64,000 bases of DNA from assembly GCF_024359545.1 (NCBI RefSeq), contig NZ_JAKQZG010000006.1, positions 242,679 through 306,678 on the forward strand, in the 5' to 3' direction. The position numbers and the translations under genes are program-made. Below are positions 11,574 to 21,821 of the stretch, piece after piece. The stretch comes from Jiella marina (lineage in GTDB: Bacteria; Pseudomonadota; Alphaproteobacteria; Rhizobiales; Rhizobiaceae). Below the pieces are notes generated by a model that saw only the letters and a program-made list of their open reading frames with translations, had not been told where the DNA came from and did no database searches. Within the stretch, counting starts at the first letter, position 1; each line of letters starts with the position of its first letter.

Positions 11574-11909
11574 GCGCCCTTCAAGCGAAGACTGTGTCCT
11601 CGGTGTCCGCCTCGCATCTGCCTGGCGCGAGATCAGCGTTCACAATTCGGCAATGATTCCGACTCAAGCGAGAGCGAGTCCGATTCGGCGCGGCTTTGTT
11701 CCGTTCTCGTTCTTGTTTTGATCTGAAAACTATGTTTGATTGTGAGACGTCATTCGGCAACTCTCTCGAGAGGGGCCGCTGGCGGATGCATGAGCGGACC
11801 GGTTTGCCCCCATTTGCGGCGAATCTGCATTCGACCGCCGGTAATTGCCGCAGCGGTCGGGTTGCCGGAGAGGCTGGAACCGCTTTGGGCAAATGGAGGG
11901 TCGGCAGGC
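11574..11909. other. AT-richer intergenic region upstream of comM
   Basis: 336 bases. The part around 11690-11760 is visibly richer in T and A than its surroundings and probably holds the comM promoter, but I cannot assign clear -35/-10 boxes. No gene or repeat is supported. Confidence 0.35.
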
Positions 11910-13442
11910 ATGGTTTCGCGCGTCAAGACCGTCGCATTCCAGGGCATCGAGGCCGTTCCGGTCGACGTCCAGGTCATGGTGGCGCCGGGAAAGGTGGGTA
12001 TCCAGATCGTCGGCCTGCCGGACAAGGCGGTCGCGGAAAGCCGCGAGCGCGTCCAGGCCGCGCTCCACGCCTCGGGCCTGTCGATGCCGCCCAAGAAGGT
12101 GACGGTCAATCTCGCGCCCGCCGATCTGCCGAAGGAGGGCAGCCATTACGACCTGCCGATCGCGCTCGGCCTGATGGCGGCGCTTGGCGCCCTGCCCTCG
12201 GACGCTCTCGCCGAATATTGCGTGCTCGGCGAATTGTCGCTCGACGGCATGATCACACCGGTCGCCGGCGTGCTGCCAGCCGCCATGCGCGCCAATGCCA
12301 TCGATCTCGGTCTGATCTGCCCGGCCGAATGCGGGCCGGAGGCCGCCTGGGCCAGCGGCGACATGACCATCGTCGCCGCCCGCAGCCTGATCCAGATCGC
12401 CAATCATTTTCGGGGCACGCAGGTGATTGCCCGGCCTGAACCCGCCATTCGCACCGCCCCCGCCAATCTTCCCGATCTCGCCGAGATCAAGGGGCAGGTG
12501 GTCGCCAAGCGCGCGCTCGAAATCGCTGCGGCCGGCGGCCACAACCTTCTGATGGTCGGCCCGCCGGGTTCCGGCAAGTCGATGCTCGCCCAGCGGCTGC
12601 CGTCGATCCTGCCGTCCCTCTCACCGCGCGAACTGCTGGAAGTCTCGATGGTCGCTTCGATCGCCGGCGAACTCTCCGGCGGCAAGCTGTCCGACAGACG
12701 CCCCTTCCGTGCCCCGCATCATTCCGCATCCATGGCGGCCATGGTCGGTGGTGGCATCAGAGCGCGCCCTGGCGAAGTCTCGCTCGCACACCGCGGAATC
12801 CTGTTTCTTGACGAATTTCCGGAATTCGCGCCAGTTGTGCTCGATTCGCTGCGGCAGCCGCTTGAAGGCGGCGAGAGCGTGATCGCGCGGGCCAATCACC
12901 GGGTATCCTACCCGGCGAAATTCCAGCTCGTCGCCGCCATGAACCCGTGTCGTTGCGGCATGGCCGGCGAACCGGGCCACCGGTGCGCCCGCGGCCCGCG
13001 ATGTGCCTCGGAGTACCAGGCACGGCTGTCAGGGCCGCTGCTCGATCGCATCGATCTGAGGGTCGACGTGCCTGCGGTGACGGCTTCCGATCTGATCCGC
13101 CCGGCCCAGGCGGAATGCTCCGAGACCGTGAAGGCCCGCGTCGCCGCGGCGCGCGACCGACAGGCCGCGCGGTTCAAAGCACTGGGGCTGCCGGCCGAGA
13201 CCCTCAACGCCCATTGCTCGGCCAATCTCGTGGAGACGATCGCCGAGCCGGACGAAGCCGGCGCGCGCCTTCTGAGCGACGCCGCCGAGCAGATGAAGTT
13301 CTCCGCGCGCGCCTATCACCGCATCCTCAAGGTCGCCCGCACCCTCGCCGATCTCGACGGCGCGGACATCGTCCAGCGCATTCATCTGGCCGAGGCGATT
13401 TCCTACCGGGTGGCGGGAGAGCGGCTGCCCGCGGCGGCGTAG
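11910..13442 (+). CDS. YifB/ComM family Mg-chelatase-like AAA+ ATPase
   Basis: 510 aa, the usual length. N-terminal Lon-S5-like domain (VDVQVMVAPGKVGIQIVGLPDKAVAESRERVQAAL), Walker A GPPGSGKSMLA, Mg-chelatase region with FRAPHHSAS, Walker B ILFLDEFPEF, and a C-terminal segment with PCRCG and a Cys/His-rich GHRCARGPRC. In competent bacteria ComM is a hexameric helicase that drives branch migration during transformation; the housekeeping role elsewhere is unclear. The start is the ATG at 11910, with GGAGG 10 nt upstream. An upstream in-frame extension to 11736 does not match the family. Confidence 0.93.
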   Translation: MVSRVKTVAFQGIEAVPVDVQVMVAPGKVGIQIVGLPDKAVAESRERVQAALHASGLSMPPKKVTVNLAPADLPKEGSHYDLPIALGLMAALGALPSDALAEYCVLGELSLDGMITPVAGVLPAAMRANAIDLGLICPAECGPEAAWASGDMTIVAARSLIQIANHFRGTQVIARPEPAIRTAPANLPDLAEIKGQVVAKRALEIAAAGGHNLLMVGPPGSGKSMLAQRLPSILPSLSPRELLEVSMVASIAGELSGGKLSDRRPFRAPHHSASMAAMVGGGIRARPGEVSLAHRGILFLDEFPEFAPVVLDSLRQPLEGGESVIARANHRVSYPAKFQLVAAMNPCRCGMAGEPGHRCARGPRCASEYQARLSGPLLDRIDLRVDVPAVTASDLIRPAQAECSETVKARVAAARDRQAARFKALGLPAETLNAHCSANLVETIAEPDEAGARLLSDAAEQMKFSARAYHRILKVARTLADLDGADIVQRIHLAEAISYRVAGERLPAAA

Positions 13443-13533
13443 GCCGAAGAGAACACCTCAGCCGCGGCTCGCGGCGCCTGCCGTTGCGAGCGTTGGCGGT
13501 CAGCGCCAAGACACACGGGCTGTCGCCTCCGGG

Positions 13534-13562
13534 CCGGCGGCCGCCAAGAAGTAGGCCGCCGG
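13534..13562. terminator. Palindromic hairpin between convergent comM and pheT
   Basis: CCGGCGGCC (13534-13542) pairs perfectly with GGCCGCCGG (13554-13562), 11-nt loop. It sits between two convergent genes, where a shared terminator is expected. The T-run after it is only two bases long, so the call is tentative. Confidence 0.4.
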
Positions 13563-13621
13563 TTCCTCTCCATCTGGAGGGCGAAACCATTGAAGGAGAA
13601 GTCTCGAACGAGCAGCTGCGT

Positions 13622-16036
13622 TTACCCGCGCAGCGTTGCGCCGGTCGCCTTTTCGACCTGCCCGACGATCCTCGCGGAAACCGCTTCGAGTTCGTCGTCG
13701 GTGAGCGTGTGATCGGTGGGCGCGAGGGTCACCTCGATCGCCACCGATTTCCGCCCCTCGCCCAGCGCAGCGCCGGCAAAGACGTCGAAGACGCGGACCT
13801 CGCGCACCAGCGCCTTGTCGGCCGTCTCCGCCGCCTTGACGATCCGCCCGGCCTCGACGGCCGCGTCGACGACGAAGGCGAAGTCGCGACGCACCGGCTG
13901 GAAGGCCGAAAGAGTCAGCACCGGCTTGGTGCGCGTTGCCTTCTTCTTCGGCTCCGGCACCCGGTCAAGGTGGATCTCGAATCCACAGAGCGGGCCGGAC
14001 ACGTCGAGCGTCTTCAGGACGCGCGGATGGAACTCGCCGAACTCGGCCAGCACCACTTTGGGCCCGAGCTTGATCCGACCCGAGCGGCCCGGATGATACC
14101 AGTCGCTGGCCGGCGTCTCGATCATCAGCCCGTCGGCCGGGAACCCGATCGCGTCGAGGGCTGCGAAGACGTCGGCCTTGGCGTCAAAGACCGTCACTGC
14201 CTCCGCATTGCCCGACCAGAAGCGGCCCGGCCCGTCCATGCCAGCCGTCCCCCGGCGAATGCCGCCGGCAACACGCCGCTGGCCGTCCGGCTTGTCGGAA
14301 AGATAGGTCGCCGCCACCTCGAACAGGGCGGTATCGCCATAGCCGCGCGCGGCGTTGCGCCCGGCGGCGGCGATCAGCCCCGGCAGGAGCGACGGCCGCA
14401 TGTCGGAGAGATCGGCCGAAATCGGATTGGCAAGCTTCAGCGCGGACGCGCCGCCGCCAAAAGCCTTGGCCTCCGCCTCGGAGACGAAGCTGTAGGAGAC
14501 GCATTCGACCATTCCGCGCGCCGCCAGCGCCCGCCGGGCCGCACGGTTGCGGGTCTGGGCGCTCGTCAGGATCTTGCCGTTGACCGCCATGTGCGAGGAC
14601 AGCGGCGCCGGCCTGATCTCGTTCACGCCCTTGAGCCGCATGACCTCTTCGACGAGATCCGCCTTGCCTTCGACGTCCGGCCGCCAGCTCGGCACCGTCG
14701 TGACGAGCGCCTCGCCCTCGCGGCGCGGCGAAAAGCCAAGAACGCCGAGGATGGCTTCCTGTTCGTCTGGCTCGACGGCGAGCCCCGTCAGCCGCTCGAC
14801 CTCGCTCCATGGAAGCGTGATTTCCTTGGCCTGATGGGGCTTCACGCCCTCGACCAGACGCGCCGACGGCGTGCCGCCGCACAGGTCGAGAACCATCTGG
14901 GTCGCCAGATCGAGCCCCGGCTCCATGAAGGCCGGATCGACGCCGCGCTCGAAGCGATAGCGCGCATCGGTGATGATACCCAGCGTGCGGCCGGTGCGGG
15001 CGATGTCGAGCGGCTCCCACAGCGCCGATTCAATCAGCACCTCGGTGGTCGTCTCGTCGCAGCCCGAATGCTCCCCGCCCATGATGCCGGCGATCGATTC
15101 GACGCCCTTGTCGTCGGCGATCACGCAGGTGCCCGCCGGCAGCGTGTATTCGCGCTGGTCGAGCGCCAGCACCGTCTCGCCCTCGGTCGCATCGCGCACG
15201 GTCAGCCCGCCGGCGACCTTTGCCGCATCGAACACGTGCAGCGGCCGGCCGCGATCGAAGGTGACATAGTTGGTGATGTCGACAAGCGCATTGATCGGGC
15301 GCAGGCCGATCGCCTTCAGGCGCTTCTGCATCCATTCCGGCGACGGCCCGTTCTTGACGCCGGACACCCTGCGGAGCGCAAAGCCGAGGCAGGTCTCGCT
15401 CGTGACCGTCAGGCCGACCCCGCACTCGCCTTCGCCTTCGATCCTTGCGGGCTCGGCGGTCTTCAACTGACCCAGGCCCGAGGCCGCAAGATCGCGCGCA
15501 ATACCGGCGACGCCGGTGGCGTCAGGCCGGTTCGGGGTGAGGTTGATCTCGATCACCGGATCGATCAGCCCGGCATAATCGGCAAAGCGCGTCCCAACCG
15601 GCGCATCGCCCGGCAGGTCGATGATCCCCTCATGGGCCTCGGACAATTCGAGCTCGCGTTCCGAACACATCATGCCGAAGGATTCGACGCCGCGGATCTT
15701 TCCGACCGCAAGGGTCGTGTCGATCCCTGGCACATAGGTGCCGGGCAGAGCGAGCACGCCGACCAGGCCTTCGCGCGCATTCGGTGCGCCGCAGACGATC
15801 TGCAGCGGCTTGCCCTCATTCACCTGCGGCCCGGCCTCGACCGAGAGCAATTTCAGCCGATCGGCGTCCGGATGCTGGCCGGCCGAGACGACTCGGGCAA
15901 TCACGAAGGGCTCGAACACCGCCCGATCGTCGACGGATTCGACCTCGAGGCCGATCATCGTCAAACGCTCGCAGATTTCTGTGAGGGTGGCATCGGTTTC
16001 GAGATGCTCTTTGAGCCAGGAGAGTGTGAACTTCAT
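13622..16036 (-). CDS. pheT: Phenylalanine--tRNA ligase beta subunit
   Basis: 804 aa, normal length. N-terminus [12 protein letters not shown] is typical; then a tRNA-binding EMAP/OB domain ([23 protein letters not shown]), B3/B4 editing domain ([33 protein letters not shown]), B5 domain, catalytic-like core, and a C-terminal FDX-ACB anticodon-binding domain ([15 protein letters not shown]). With PheS it forms the (alpha-beta)2 synthetase charging tRNA-Phe; a tRNA-Phe gene is also in this window. Unlike the normal directly adjacent pheS-pheT pair, the two genes here are about 980 bases apart with a nuclease gene between, so pheT may need its own promoter. No strong ribosome-binding site is visible before the ATG. 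Confidence 0.98.
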   Translation of the reverse strand: MKFTLSWLKEHLETDATLTEICERLTMIGLEVESVDDRAVFEPFVIARVVSAGQHPDADRLKLLSVEAGPQVNEGKPLQIVCGAPNAREGLVGVLALPGTYVPGIDTTLAVGKIRGVESFGMMCSERELELSEAHEGIIDLPGDAPVGTRFADYAGLIDPVIEINLTPNRPDATGVAGIARDLAASGLGQLKTAEPARIEGEGECGVGLTVTSETCLGFALRRVSGVKNGPSPEWMQKRLKAIGLRPINALVDITNYVTFDRGRPLHVFDAAKVAGGLTVRDATEGETVLALDQREYTLPAGTCVIADDKGVESIAGIMGGEHSGCDETTTEVLIESALWEPLDIARTGRTLGIITDARYRFERGVDPAFMEPGLDLATQMVLDLCGGTPSARLVEGVKPHQAKEITLPWSEVERLTGLAVEPDEQEAILGVLGFSPRREGEALVTTVPSWRPDVEGKADLVEEVMRLKGVNEIRPAPLSSHMAVNGKILTSAQTRNRAARRALAARGMVECVSYSFVSEAEAKAFGGGASALKLANPISADLSDMRPSLLPGLIAAAGRNAARGYGDTALFEVAATYLSDKPDGQRRVAGGIRRGTAGMDGPGRFWSGNAEAVTVFDAKADVFAALDAIGFPADGLMIETPASDWYHPGRSGRIKLGPKVVLAEFGEFHPRVLKTLDVSGPLCGFEIHLDRVPEPKKKATRTKPVLTLSAFQPVRRDFAFVVDAAVEAGRIVKAAETADKALVREVRVFDVFAGAALGEGRKSVAIEVTLAPTDHTLTDDELEAVSARIVGQVEKATGATLRG

Positions 16037-16270
16037 CGCTCTAGTCGCTTGCTACGCGGCTCGCTGGCCGCCGTGAGAAACATTCGTTTGTCCGTCGCCC
16101 GGGTAGATGGCGCCAAGGGCATCGCCAAACCGTACAGGGCCGTGGCACGCTTAACTTGCCATGCCTAGGGAGATCGAGTCAGACAGGCGAAGGGCATTCT
16201 CTCGCTGAGAAACGCCTGATGCGTCGAGAGCAGTCCAACTGTCCGGTCAAATCTGATGCCAAATCATTTC

Positions 16271-16906
16271 TCAGTTCGATCCCTCTATATGAAAAGCGGA
16301 CGAACCTAACTTGATGCCTGTCAACGAGAGAATTTCTGAGTCAAATTTTGCCTTTATTCTCTCAAGTATCTCGCTCTGACCGACCGGATTTCTTCTTTGA
16401 CGATTAGCTGTCGGATTGTAACGCTGAATCAGATATCGCTCTGCTTCAGCAAGTTCCTCATCGTCGAGCGTAGGCGTTGTCACCCATAAAATGAAATCCG
16501 AATCGACCTTCGCTTCGTGCCGAGGCAGGCTTCTCTCACCATATGATGGATTGATCTTTTCGTACTGGCGGCACACTTCCTCCCTCCCATGAGAACGAAT
16601 CCATAAGAAGGCCCGCTCGTCCTTGAGGGTCTCGGTCAAGCGAGCGCGAAGCGACGATGTCTTGTTCTTTCCAGTCTTACCAACATATACGGACTTCCAT
16701 TCGTCACGATTGGCGGCCCCCCACAAATATAGTCCCTTCTCTAGTGGCGTTGGCTCCATGACAGTTCGAACTAGATTTGAAAACTCTGGAAAACCTCCAA
16801 ATTTTTTTGTTGGAACGTCGTGACACTTTTTCGCGTATTCGAATAGCTCATTCAGAGCTATGCTGCCAGACTCAGACAAATCACCCCCCATAAGTCTACT
16901 AGCCAA
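16271..16906 (-). CDS. GIY-YIG nuclease domain protein between pheS and pheT
   Basis: 211 aa. GLYLWG (58-63) and VYVGKTG (73-79) form the GIY...YIG core. LRARL supplies the catalytic Arg (about 87), and EAERYLIQRYNPTAN supplies the metal-binding Glu (about 156) and conserved Asn. A complete GIY-YIG fold of a single-domain nuclease is therefore likely and intact. Length excludes UvrC; no zinc finger, intein or recombinase domain is seen. The gene is visibly AT-richer than its neighbours, with different codon choice, and it splits an operon that is normally contiguous, so recent acquisition is likely. The frame begins at TTG 16906; an ATG lies five codons in (16891), and neither has a strong ribosome-binding site. 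Function could be homing-like, defence or selfish DNA; this is not decided by sequence. Confidence 0.75.
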   Translation of the reverse strand: MASRLMGGDLSESGSIALNELFEYAKKCHDVPTKKFGGFPEFSNLVRTVMEPTPLEKGLYLWGAANRDEWKSVYVGKTGKNKTSSLRARLTETLKDERAFLWIRSHGREEVCRQYEKINPSYGERSLPRHEAKVDSDFILWVTTPTLDDEELAEAERYLIQRYNPTANRQRRNPVGQSEILERIKAKFDSEILSLTGIKLGSSAFHIEGSN

Positions 16907-16971
16907 AATTCAGAAGATCCACTTCAATACGTGATAGAGCAATGATCTCAGTATCAATCGCGAAGATAAAG

Positions 16972-16988
16972 TGAAAACAATTTTCACA
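16972..16988 (-). terminator. Hairpin downstream of pheS
   Basis: GTGAAAA (16972-16978) and TTTTCAC (16982-16988) form a perfect 7-bp stem with a 3-nt loop, 27 nt after the pheS stop. On the minus strand the stem is followed by TTTATCTT. It is AT-rich and therefore weak, but it may partly uncouple pheS from the genes behind it. Confidence 0.4.
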
Positions 16989-17014
16989 TTTATTGCTCCA
17001 TTGCCATCACGCAG

Positions 17015-18097
17015 TTACTGGCTCAAGCCCCCGAACAGCGTCGGCATGTCGAGCGGGCGGAAGCCGTAGTGCTCCAGCCAGCGGACGTCCGCATCGAAGA
17101 AGGCGCGCAGGTCCGGCATGCCGTATTTCAGCATGGCGATGCGGTCGATGCCCATGCCCCAGGCAAAGCCCTGATAGACATCCGGGTCGAGGCCAACACC
17201 GCGCAGAACGTTCGGGTGAACCATGCCGCAGCCGAGGATCTCCATCCAGTCATTGCCCTCGCCGAACCGCACCTCGGAGCCCGAGCGGTCACACTGGATG
17301 TCGACTTCGAGGCTCGGTTCCGTGAAGGGGAAGAAGGACGGGCGGAATCGCATGTTGAGCGACGGCACCTCGAAGAACGCCTTGCAGAACTCTTCGAGCA
17401 CCCACTTCATGTTGGCGATGTTCGACGTCGTGTCGACCACCAGCCCTTCGAGCTGATGGAACATCGGCGTGTGGGTCGCGTCGGAATCCTGGCGATAGGT
17501 CTTGCCCGGAATGACGATGCGGATCGGCGGCTGTTGCGCCTCCATGGTGCGGACCTGCACCGGGGAGGTATGGGTGCGCAGCACCTTGCGCTCGCCATTC
17601 TCGTCCGGCTGCAGGAAGAAGGTGTCGTGCATCTCGCGGGCCGGATGGCCCTCCGGGAAGTTCAGCGCCGTGAAATTGTAGTAGTCGGTCTCGATGTCCG
17701 GCCCCTCGGCGATCTGGAAGCCGAGATCGCCGAAGATCGCGGAGATCTCGTCGATCACCTGGGAGATCGGATGGATCCGGCCGCGCCCCGCAGGCCCCGC
17801 CCTCACGGGCAGGGTCACGTCCAGCCGCTCGGCCTGAAGCCGCGCTTCGATCGCCTTTTCGGCCAGGACTTCGCGCTTGGCGCCGATCGCGCCCTGCACG
17901 CGATCGCGCAGGCCGTTCAGCCTCGGACCGGCTTCCTTCCGCTCCTCGGGGCTCATCTTGCCGAGCCCCTTCATCATGTCGGAGATCCGCCCCTTCTTGC
18001 CGAGTTCGGCGATGCGGATCGCTTCGAGCGCCGCTTCGTCCTCAGCCTGGTCGATCGCGGTGAGAAGTTCTTTCTCCAGCGCGTCTGTGTCGCTCAC
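17015..18097 (-). CDS. pheS: Phenylalanine--tRNA ligase alpha subunit
   Basis: 360 aa. N-terminal coiled-coil tRNA-binding arm ([39 protein letters not shown]), then the class II catalytic core with motif 2-like [32 protein letters not shown] and motif 3 [16 protein letters not shown]. The GTG at 18097 is chosen because the family N-terminus starts here and GGAAGAGGTGACAGG precedes it; the frame is open further upstream but that part has no similarity. It follows rplT across a strong terminator, so it likely has its own promoter or depends on read-through. Confidence 0.97.
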   Translation of the reverse strand: MSDTDALEKELLTAIDQAEDEAALEAIRIAELGKKGRISDMMKGLGKMSPEERKEAGPRLNGLRDRVQGAIGAKREVLAEKAIEARLQAERLDVTLPVRAGPAGRGRIHPISQVIDEISAIFGDLGFQIAEGPDIETDYYNFTALNFPEGHPAREMHDTFFLQPDENGERKVLRTHTSPVQVRTMEAQQPPIRIVIPGKTYRQDSDATHTPMFHQLEGLVVDTTSNIANMKWVLEEFCKAFFEVPSLNMRFRPSFFPFTEPSLEVDIQCDRSGSEVRFGEGNDWMEILGCGMVHPNVLRGVGLDPDVYQGFAWGMGIDRIAMLKYGMPDLRAFFDADVRWLEHYGFRPLDMPTLFGGLSQ

Positions 18098-18156
18098 CCT
18101 GTCACCTCTTCCTCTTTGGCAGCGCCTTGTCGCATCCGCCGAAAGCGTCCTCATGA

Positions 18157-18197
18157 CGCAAAAAGGCCCGCTGCGGCTTTTCCCGCGCGGGCCTTTC
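18157..18197 (-). terminator. Intrinsic terminator downstream of rplT
   Basis: AAAGGCCCGC (18162-18171) pairs with GCGGGCCTTT (18187-18196). Read on the minus strand, the stem is followed by TTTTTGCG. It lies between rplT and pheS. Confidence 0.85.
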
Positions 18198-18221
18198 CTC
18201 GAATTGAAAGCGCAAGCTCGA

Positions 18222-18641
18222 TTAGGCTGCGCGCTTTTCTCCGACCGCCCGCTCATAGGCGCCGGTAAACTCGCTGTCCTTGAGATAGGCGAGCGCCGCC
18301 TTGGACTGCTCGCACAGCGCGGCGAAAGCCTCCGGCTCGTGGATCGCGATGTCGGACAGAACCTTGCGGTCGACCTCGATACCGGCCTTGTTGAGACCGT
18401 CGATGAAGCGGCCATAGGTCAGGCCATGCTCGCGGACGGCAGCGTTTATGCGCTGGATCCAGAGAGCGCGGAAATTCCGCTTCTTCACCTTGCGGTCGCG
18501 CGTCGCATACTGCTTCGACTTGTCGACGGCCGCCTTGGCGGTGCGGATGGTGTTCTTGCGGCGGCCGTAGAAACCCTTGGCCTGCTTCAGAACCTTCTTG
18601 TGCTTCGCGTGGGCGGTAACGCCCCTCTTGACGCGTGCCAT
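18222..18641 (-). CDS. rplT: 50S ribosomal protein L20
   Basis: 139 aa. [39 protein letters not shown] is the basic N-terminal extension of bL20, followed by the globular domain ([25 protein letters not shown]). It is an early 23S rRNA assembly protein and in several bacteria a repressor of its own operon. It follows rpmI by 44 nt. The translation factor gene infC, which usually heads this cluster, is not present on the upstream side here. Confidence 0.98.
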   Translation of the reverse strand: MARVKRGVTAHAKHKKVLKQAKGFYGRRKNTIRTAKAAVDKSKQYATRDRKVKKRNFRALWIQRINAAVREHGLTYGRFIDGLNKAGIEVDRKVLSDIAIHEPEAFAALCEQSKAALAYLKDSEFTGAYERAVGEKRAA

Positions 18642-18685
18642 GATCTAACTCCTGAAATCTTTTTCGATGCCTTAATACGCGCCGC

Positions 18686-18886
18686 TCAGCGGTCGTAGGG
18701 CATGTAGGTCTTGACGATCCGCTCGTCGGGCTTCGACAGAATCATCGTGCCGCGCGCGTCGCGAATGAAGTCGTTGGAGCGTTTGATCATGCCGTGGCGC
18801 TTGCCGGCGGGCTGCGCCTTGACACGGCCGGTGGCCGTCATCTTGAAGCGCTTCTTGGCGCTCGACTTGGTCTTCATCTTGGGCAT
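18686..18886 (-). CDS. rpmI: 50S ribosomal protein L35
   Basis: 66 aa: [33 protein letters not shown] followed by [15 protein letters not shown], a standard bL35. The ATG at 18886 has TGAAGGAGAG about 7 nt upstream, which decides the start over a longer open frame. It forms a two-gene operon with rplT. It is divergent from trpS. Confidence 0.97.
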   Translation of the reverse strand: MPKMKTKSSAKKRFKMTATGRVKAQPAGKRHGMIKRSNDFIRDARGTMILSKPDERIVKTYMPYDR

Positions 18887-19188
18887 TTTGCTCTCCTTCA
18901 AGGGATCGCGATCTCGCAGGCAAGCACCTTTCAGTGCCCTGAGCCTGCCTTCTCGATGACGGAAGTGTCGCGACAGCATTTGGAGCCGCCACGGCATGCC
19001 CTGCCGGCCGGCTCTTCAAAACGCGGCTTCCATACGCGAGAGAGACGCGCGACGCAAGGCCTTGCGCGACGGGTTTGAAACCGTGGCTTGATTGCGGGCG
19101 CACCCTCCGCCATAAGGCGCCGCAAAATCGGCACCCTTACCGAAGCTTGAACCTGCCGGATCTTACAGCCTTTCTGGAGCCGCCGCCC
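18887..19188. promoter_or_regulatory. Divergent rpmI/trpS regulatory region with palindromes
   Basis: 302 bases between two divergent genes. A perfect 14-mer palindrome CGCAAGGCCTTGCG lies at 19053-19066, and a bulged dyad ACGG(g)TTT-g-AAACCGT follows at about 19069-19084. Either could be an operator or part of an RNA leader. Promoter boxes are not clear enough to call. Confidence 0.4.
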
Positions 19189-20253
19189 ATGAGCGCTTTC
19201 GCCCCCCGTGTGTTTTCCGGCGTTCAACCGACCGGCAATCTGCATCTCGGCAATTATCTCGGCGCAATCCGCAAGTTCGTCGCTCTGCAGGAAAGCCAGG
19301 ATTGCATCTACTGCGTGGTCGATCTCCATGCGATCACTGCGCAACTCGTCCATGAGGACCTGAAGAGCCAGATCCGCTCGATCACCGCGGCGTTCCTGGC
19401 CGCAGGTATCGACCCCAAGCGCCATATCGTCTTCAACCAGAGCCGGGTCTCCGGCCATGCCGAGCTCGCCTGGATCTTCAATTGCGTCGCCCGCATCGGC
19501 TGGATGAACCGGATGACCCAGTTCAAGGAGAAGGCCGGCAAGGACCGCGAGAACGCCTCGTTGGGTCTTCTCGCCTATCCCAGCCTGATGGCCGCCGACA
19601 TCCTTCTTTATCGCGCGACGCACGTCCCCGTGGGCGACGATCAGAAGCAGCATCTGGAGCTGACCCGCGACATCGCGATCAAGTTCAACAATGACTTCTC
19701 GGAGCGGATCGCGGCGGCTGGTGTCGGCACGCCGGTCCAGATGGGCGAGGAGACGGTGAACGGCTATTTCCCGATTACCGAGCCCTTGATCGAAGGTCCG
19801 GCCACCCGCGTGATGAGCCTGAAGGACGGTGCGAAGAAGATGTCGAAGTCCGACCCGTCGGACCTGTCCCGCATCAATCTCACCGACGACGCCGACCAGA
19901 TCGCCCGCAAGATCAAGAAGGCCAAGACCGATCCCGACGCCCTGCCCTCGGAGCCGGCCGGTCTCGCAGGCAGGGCAGAGGCGGACAATCTCGTCGGCAT
20001 CTTCGCGGCTCTTTCCGAACGGTCGAAGGCCGACGTCTTGTCGGAGTTCGGCGGCCGGAACTTCTCCGAGTTCAAGCCGGCGCTCGCCGAGCTGGCTGTC
20101 ACCTCGCTCGGCCCCGTCACCGGCGAAATGCGGCGTCTTCTGGCCGAGCCGGCGCATATCGACGCGGTTCTGAAGGATGGCGGGGACCGCGCCAACGAGA
20201 TCGCCGAGCAGACCATGCGCGACGTGAAGGAGATCGTCGGCTTTTTGCAATAA
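19189..20253 (+). CDS. trpS: Tryptophan--tRNA ligase
   Basis: 354 aa. Class I signature [11 protein letters not shown] near the N-terminus (HIGH equivalent) and KKMSKSDPS at about 217-225 (KMSKS). It activates Trp and charges tRNA-Trp in the cytosol. The ATG at 19189 has CTGGAG upstream and matches the family N-terminus. It opens the long plus-strand block that runs to trmB. Confidence 0.97.
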   Translation: MSAFAPRVFSGVQPTGNLHLGNYLGAIRKFVALQESQDCIYCVVDLHAITAQLVHEDLKSQIRSITAAFLAAGIDPKRHIVFNQSRVSGHAELAWIFNCVARIGWMNRMTQFKEKAGKDRENASLGLLAYPSLMAADILLYRATHVPVGDDQKQHLELTRDIAIKFNNDFSERIAAAGVGTPVQMGEETVNGYFPITEPLIEGPATRVMSLKDGAKKMSKSDPSDLSRINLTDDADQIARKIKKAKTDPDALPSEPAGLAGRAEADNLVGIFAALSERSKADVLSEFGGRNFSEFKPALAELAVTSLGPVTGEMRRLLAEPAHIDAVLKDGGDRANEIAEQTMRDVKEIVGFLQ

Positions 20254-20326
20254 GTTTGCGCGAGAGGCTTGGCGGCGGGAACAAAGCCACCTTGCCGCGG
20301 ATGCCCGTGGCTGGCATTTTCTACCC

Positions 20327-20818
20327 ATGGTCTCAAAACGCATCAGCCGGGATGCCGGCGGCAAACGAAAATTCCTCGCGATCATCGACGGCACGCCCGA
20401 ATGCGGGCGGGCGGCGTCCTATGCCGCTTATCGGGCGAAAGCCTCGGGTGGCGGCGCGGTGCTGCTCTTCGTCATCGAGCCGGGTGACTTCCAGCATTGG
20501 CTCGGCGTCGAGAAGCTGATGCGCGCCGAGGCGGAGGAGGAGGCCGAGAACGCCCTCGCCAAGGTCGCCGAGGACCTGCGCGAGAGGGTGGGCATCGAGC
20601 CGGAGACGGTCATTCGCGAAGGCACGATCATCGACGAGATCCACGCCCAGATCGAAGCGGACCGCGAGATCGCGATTCTGGTGCTCGCCGCAGGCGAGGC
20701 GGGCGAAGGCCCTGGCCCGCTGATCTCTTCCATCGCCGGCAAGAGCGCGGCCTTTCCCATTCCCGTGACGATCGTGCCGGCAACGCTGACGGACGAAGAG
20801 ATCGTCAGCCTTTGCTGA
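20327..20818 (+). CDS. Universal stress protein (UspA family)
   Basis: 163 aa with the Rossmann-like Usp fold: N-terminal FLAIIDGTPECGRAASYAAYRAKASGGGAVLLFVIEP, a central helix rich in Ala/Glu, and a C-terminal ILVLAAG... PVTIVP strand. The ATP-binding GxxGxGPxxS-type loop is represented by AGEGPGPLISSIAGKS, so nucleotide binding is plausible. It lies between trpS and nfuA, as in rhizobia. Its specific role is unknown. Confidence 0.85.
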   Translation: MVSKRISRDAGGKRKFLAIIDGTPECGRAASYAAYRAKASGGGAVLLFVIEPGDFQHWLGVEKLMRAEAEEEAENALAKVAEDLRERVGIEPETVIREGTIIDEIHAQIEADREIAILVLAAGEAGEGPGPLISSIAGKSAAFPIPVTIVPATLTDEEIVSLC

Positions 20819-20933
20819 TCTGATGGGGCATCACCATCTGTGTGTTGCGCGGTATCGCCCCAGGCGATAGATTTAGAACGATTCCAAAGAAGTTTCCGGC
20901 GCCGTCATGGCGGCCGGCGAAAGGCCAAGTCCG

Positions 20934-21506
20934 ATGTTCATCCAGACCGAAGTCACGCCGAACCCGGCGACCCTGAAGTTTCTCCCCGGCCGCGTCGTGC
21001 TTTCGAGCGGGACGGCGGAATTCGCCAACCGCGAACAGGCCGAAGCGCGTTCCCCGCTCGCGGCCAAGCTGATGACCGTTCCCGGCGTGACCGGCGTGTT
21101 CTTCGGCTACGACTTCGTGACCGTGACCCGCGACGGCTCCGACTGGCAGCATCTGAAGCCGGCGATCCTCGCCAGTTTGATGGAGCACTTCATGGCCGAC
21201 GAACCGGTCATGGCCGCTTCAAGCGATACGGTGTCGAGCGAGGGCGAGGAGTTCTTCGAGCCGGCCGACGAGACGACCGTCGCGACGATCAAGGAGCTTC
21301 TGGAGACCCGGGTCCGTCCTGCCGTCGCCCAGGATGGCGGGGACATCACCTTCCGCGGCTTCAAGGACGGCACGGTCTATCTCAACATGCGTGGCGCCTG
21401 CGCCGGCTGCCCGTCCTCCACGGCAACGCTGAAGCACGGTATCCAGAATCTTCTGCGCCATTTCGTGCCGGAAGTGGAATCGGTCGAGGCGGTCGAAGCG
21501 GCTTGA
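20934..21506 (+). CDS. NifU-family iron-sulfur scaffold protein (Nfu)
   Basis: 190 aa with two domains. The N-terminal Nfu_N domain starts MFIQTEVTPNPATLKFLPG. The C-terminal NifU domain (TIKELLETRVRPAVAQDGGDI) has the cluster-binding CAGC (CxxC) motif. It accepts and hands on [4Fe-4S] clusters to client proteins; MiaB encoded nearby is a plausible client (inference). An upstream ATG at 20907 is in frame, but the family begins at 20934. Confidence 0.93.
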   Translation: MFIQTEVTPNPATLKFLPGRVVLSSGTAEFANREQAEARSPLAAKLMTVPGVTGVFFGYDFVTVTRDGSDWQHLKPAILASLMEHFMADEPVMAASSDTVSSEGEEFFEPADETTVATIKELLETRVRPAVAQDGGDITFRGFKDGTVYLNMRGACAGCPSSTATLKHGIQNLLRHFVPEVESVEAVEAA

Positions 21507-21569
21507 GTTGAAGTCTGGCTGCCATTTAGGATCGAATGGCGGCTGTTGCTGGCCGAGGAGGCGGGAGTG

Positions 21570-21821
21570 ATGGAGATCTCGATATCGGAAGCGAAAGATC
21601 AACTCATCGAACTGGTCAAGCTCGCAGAATCCGGTCAGGAAGTCGTTCTTACGCATGATGGACACGCCACCGCACGCATCGTTTCCTTGGCCGGTCAGGT
21701 TAGCAAAGCGGAACGTGCCAGGCTTTTGGACGAATTGCGCGGCGCCGGGCGGCGGGAGGGCGTCGAGAGCGCGGCGAGAAGCCAGGATTTTCTCTATGGT
21801 GACGACGGCCTGCCAAAGTGA
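21570..21821 (+). CDS. Phd/YefM-VapB-like antitoxin
   Basis: 83 aa. The N-terminus MEISISEAKDQLIELVKLAESGQEVVLTHDGHATARIVSL is the DNA-binding Phd/YefM fold; the C-terminal tail (SAARSQDFLYGDDGLPK) is the usual disordered toxin-binding end. The ATG at 21570 has GAGGAGGCGGGAG upstream and is preferred over the longer frame from 21546. Its stop overlaps the start of the PIN toxin by a GTGA junction. Expected to neutralise the toxin and repress the promoter of the pair. Confidence 0.85.
   Translation: MEISISEAKDQLIELVKLAESGQEVVLTHDGHATARIVSLAGQVSKAERARLLDELRGAGRREGVESAARSQDFLYGDDGLPK

Noticed and set aside
12947..16168. 1073-codon open frame overlapping comM end and antisense to pheT
   Set aside because: Composition is that of antisense GC-rich sequence; comM and pheT account for the region.
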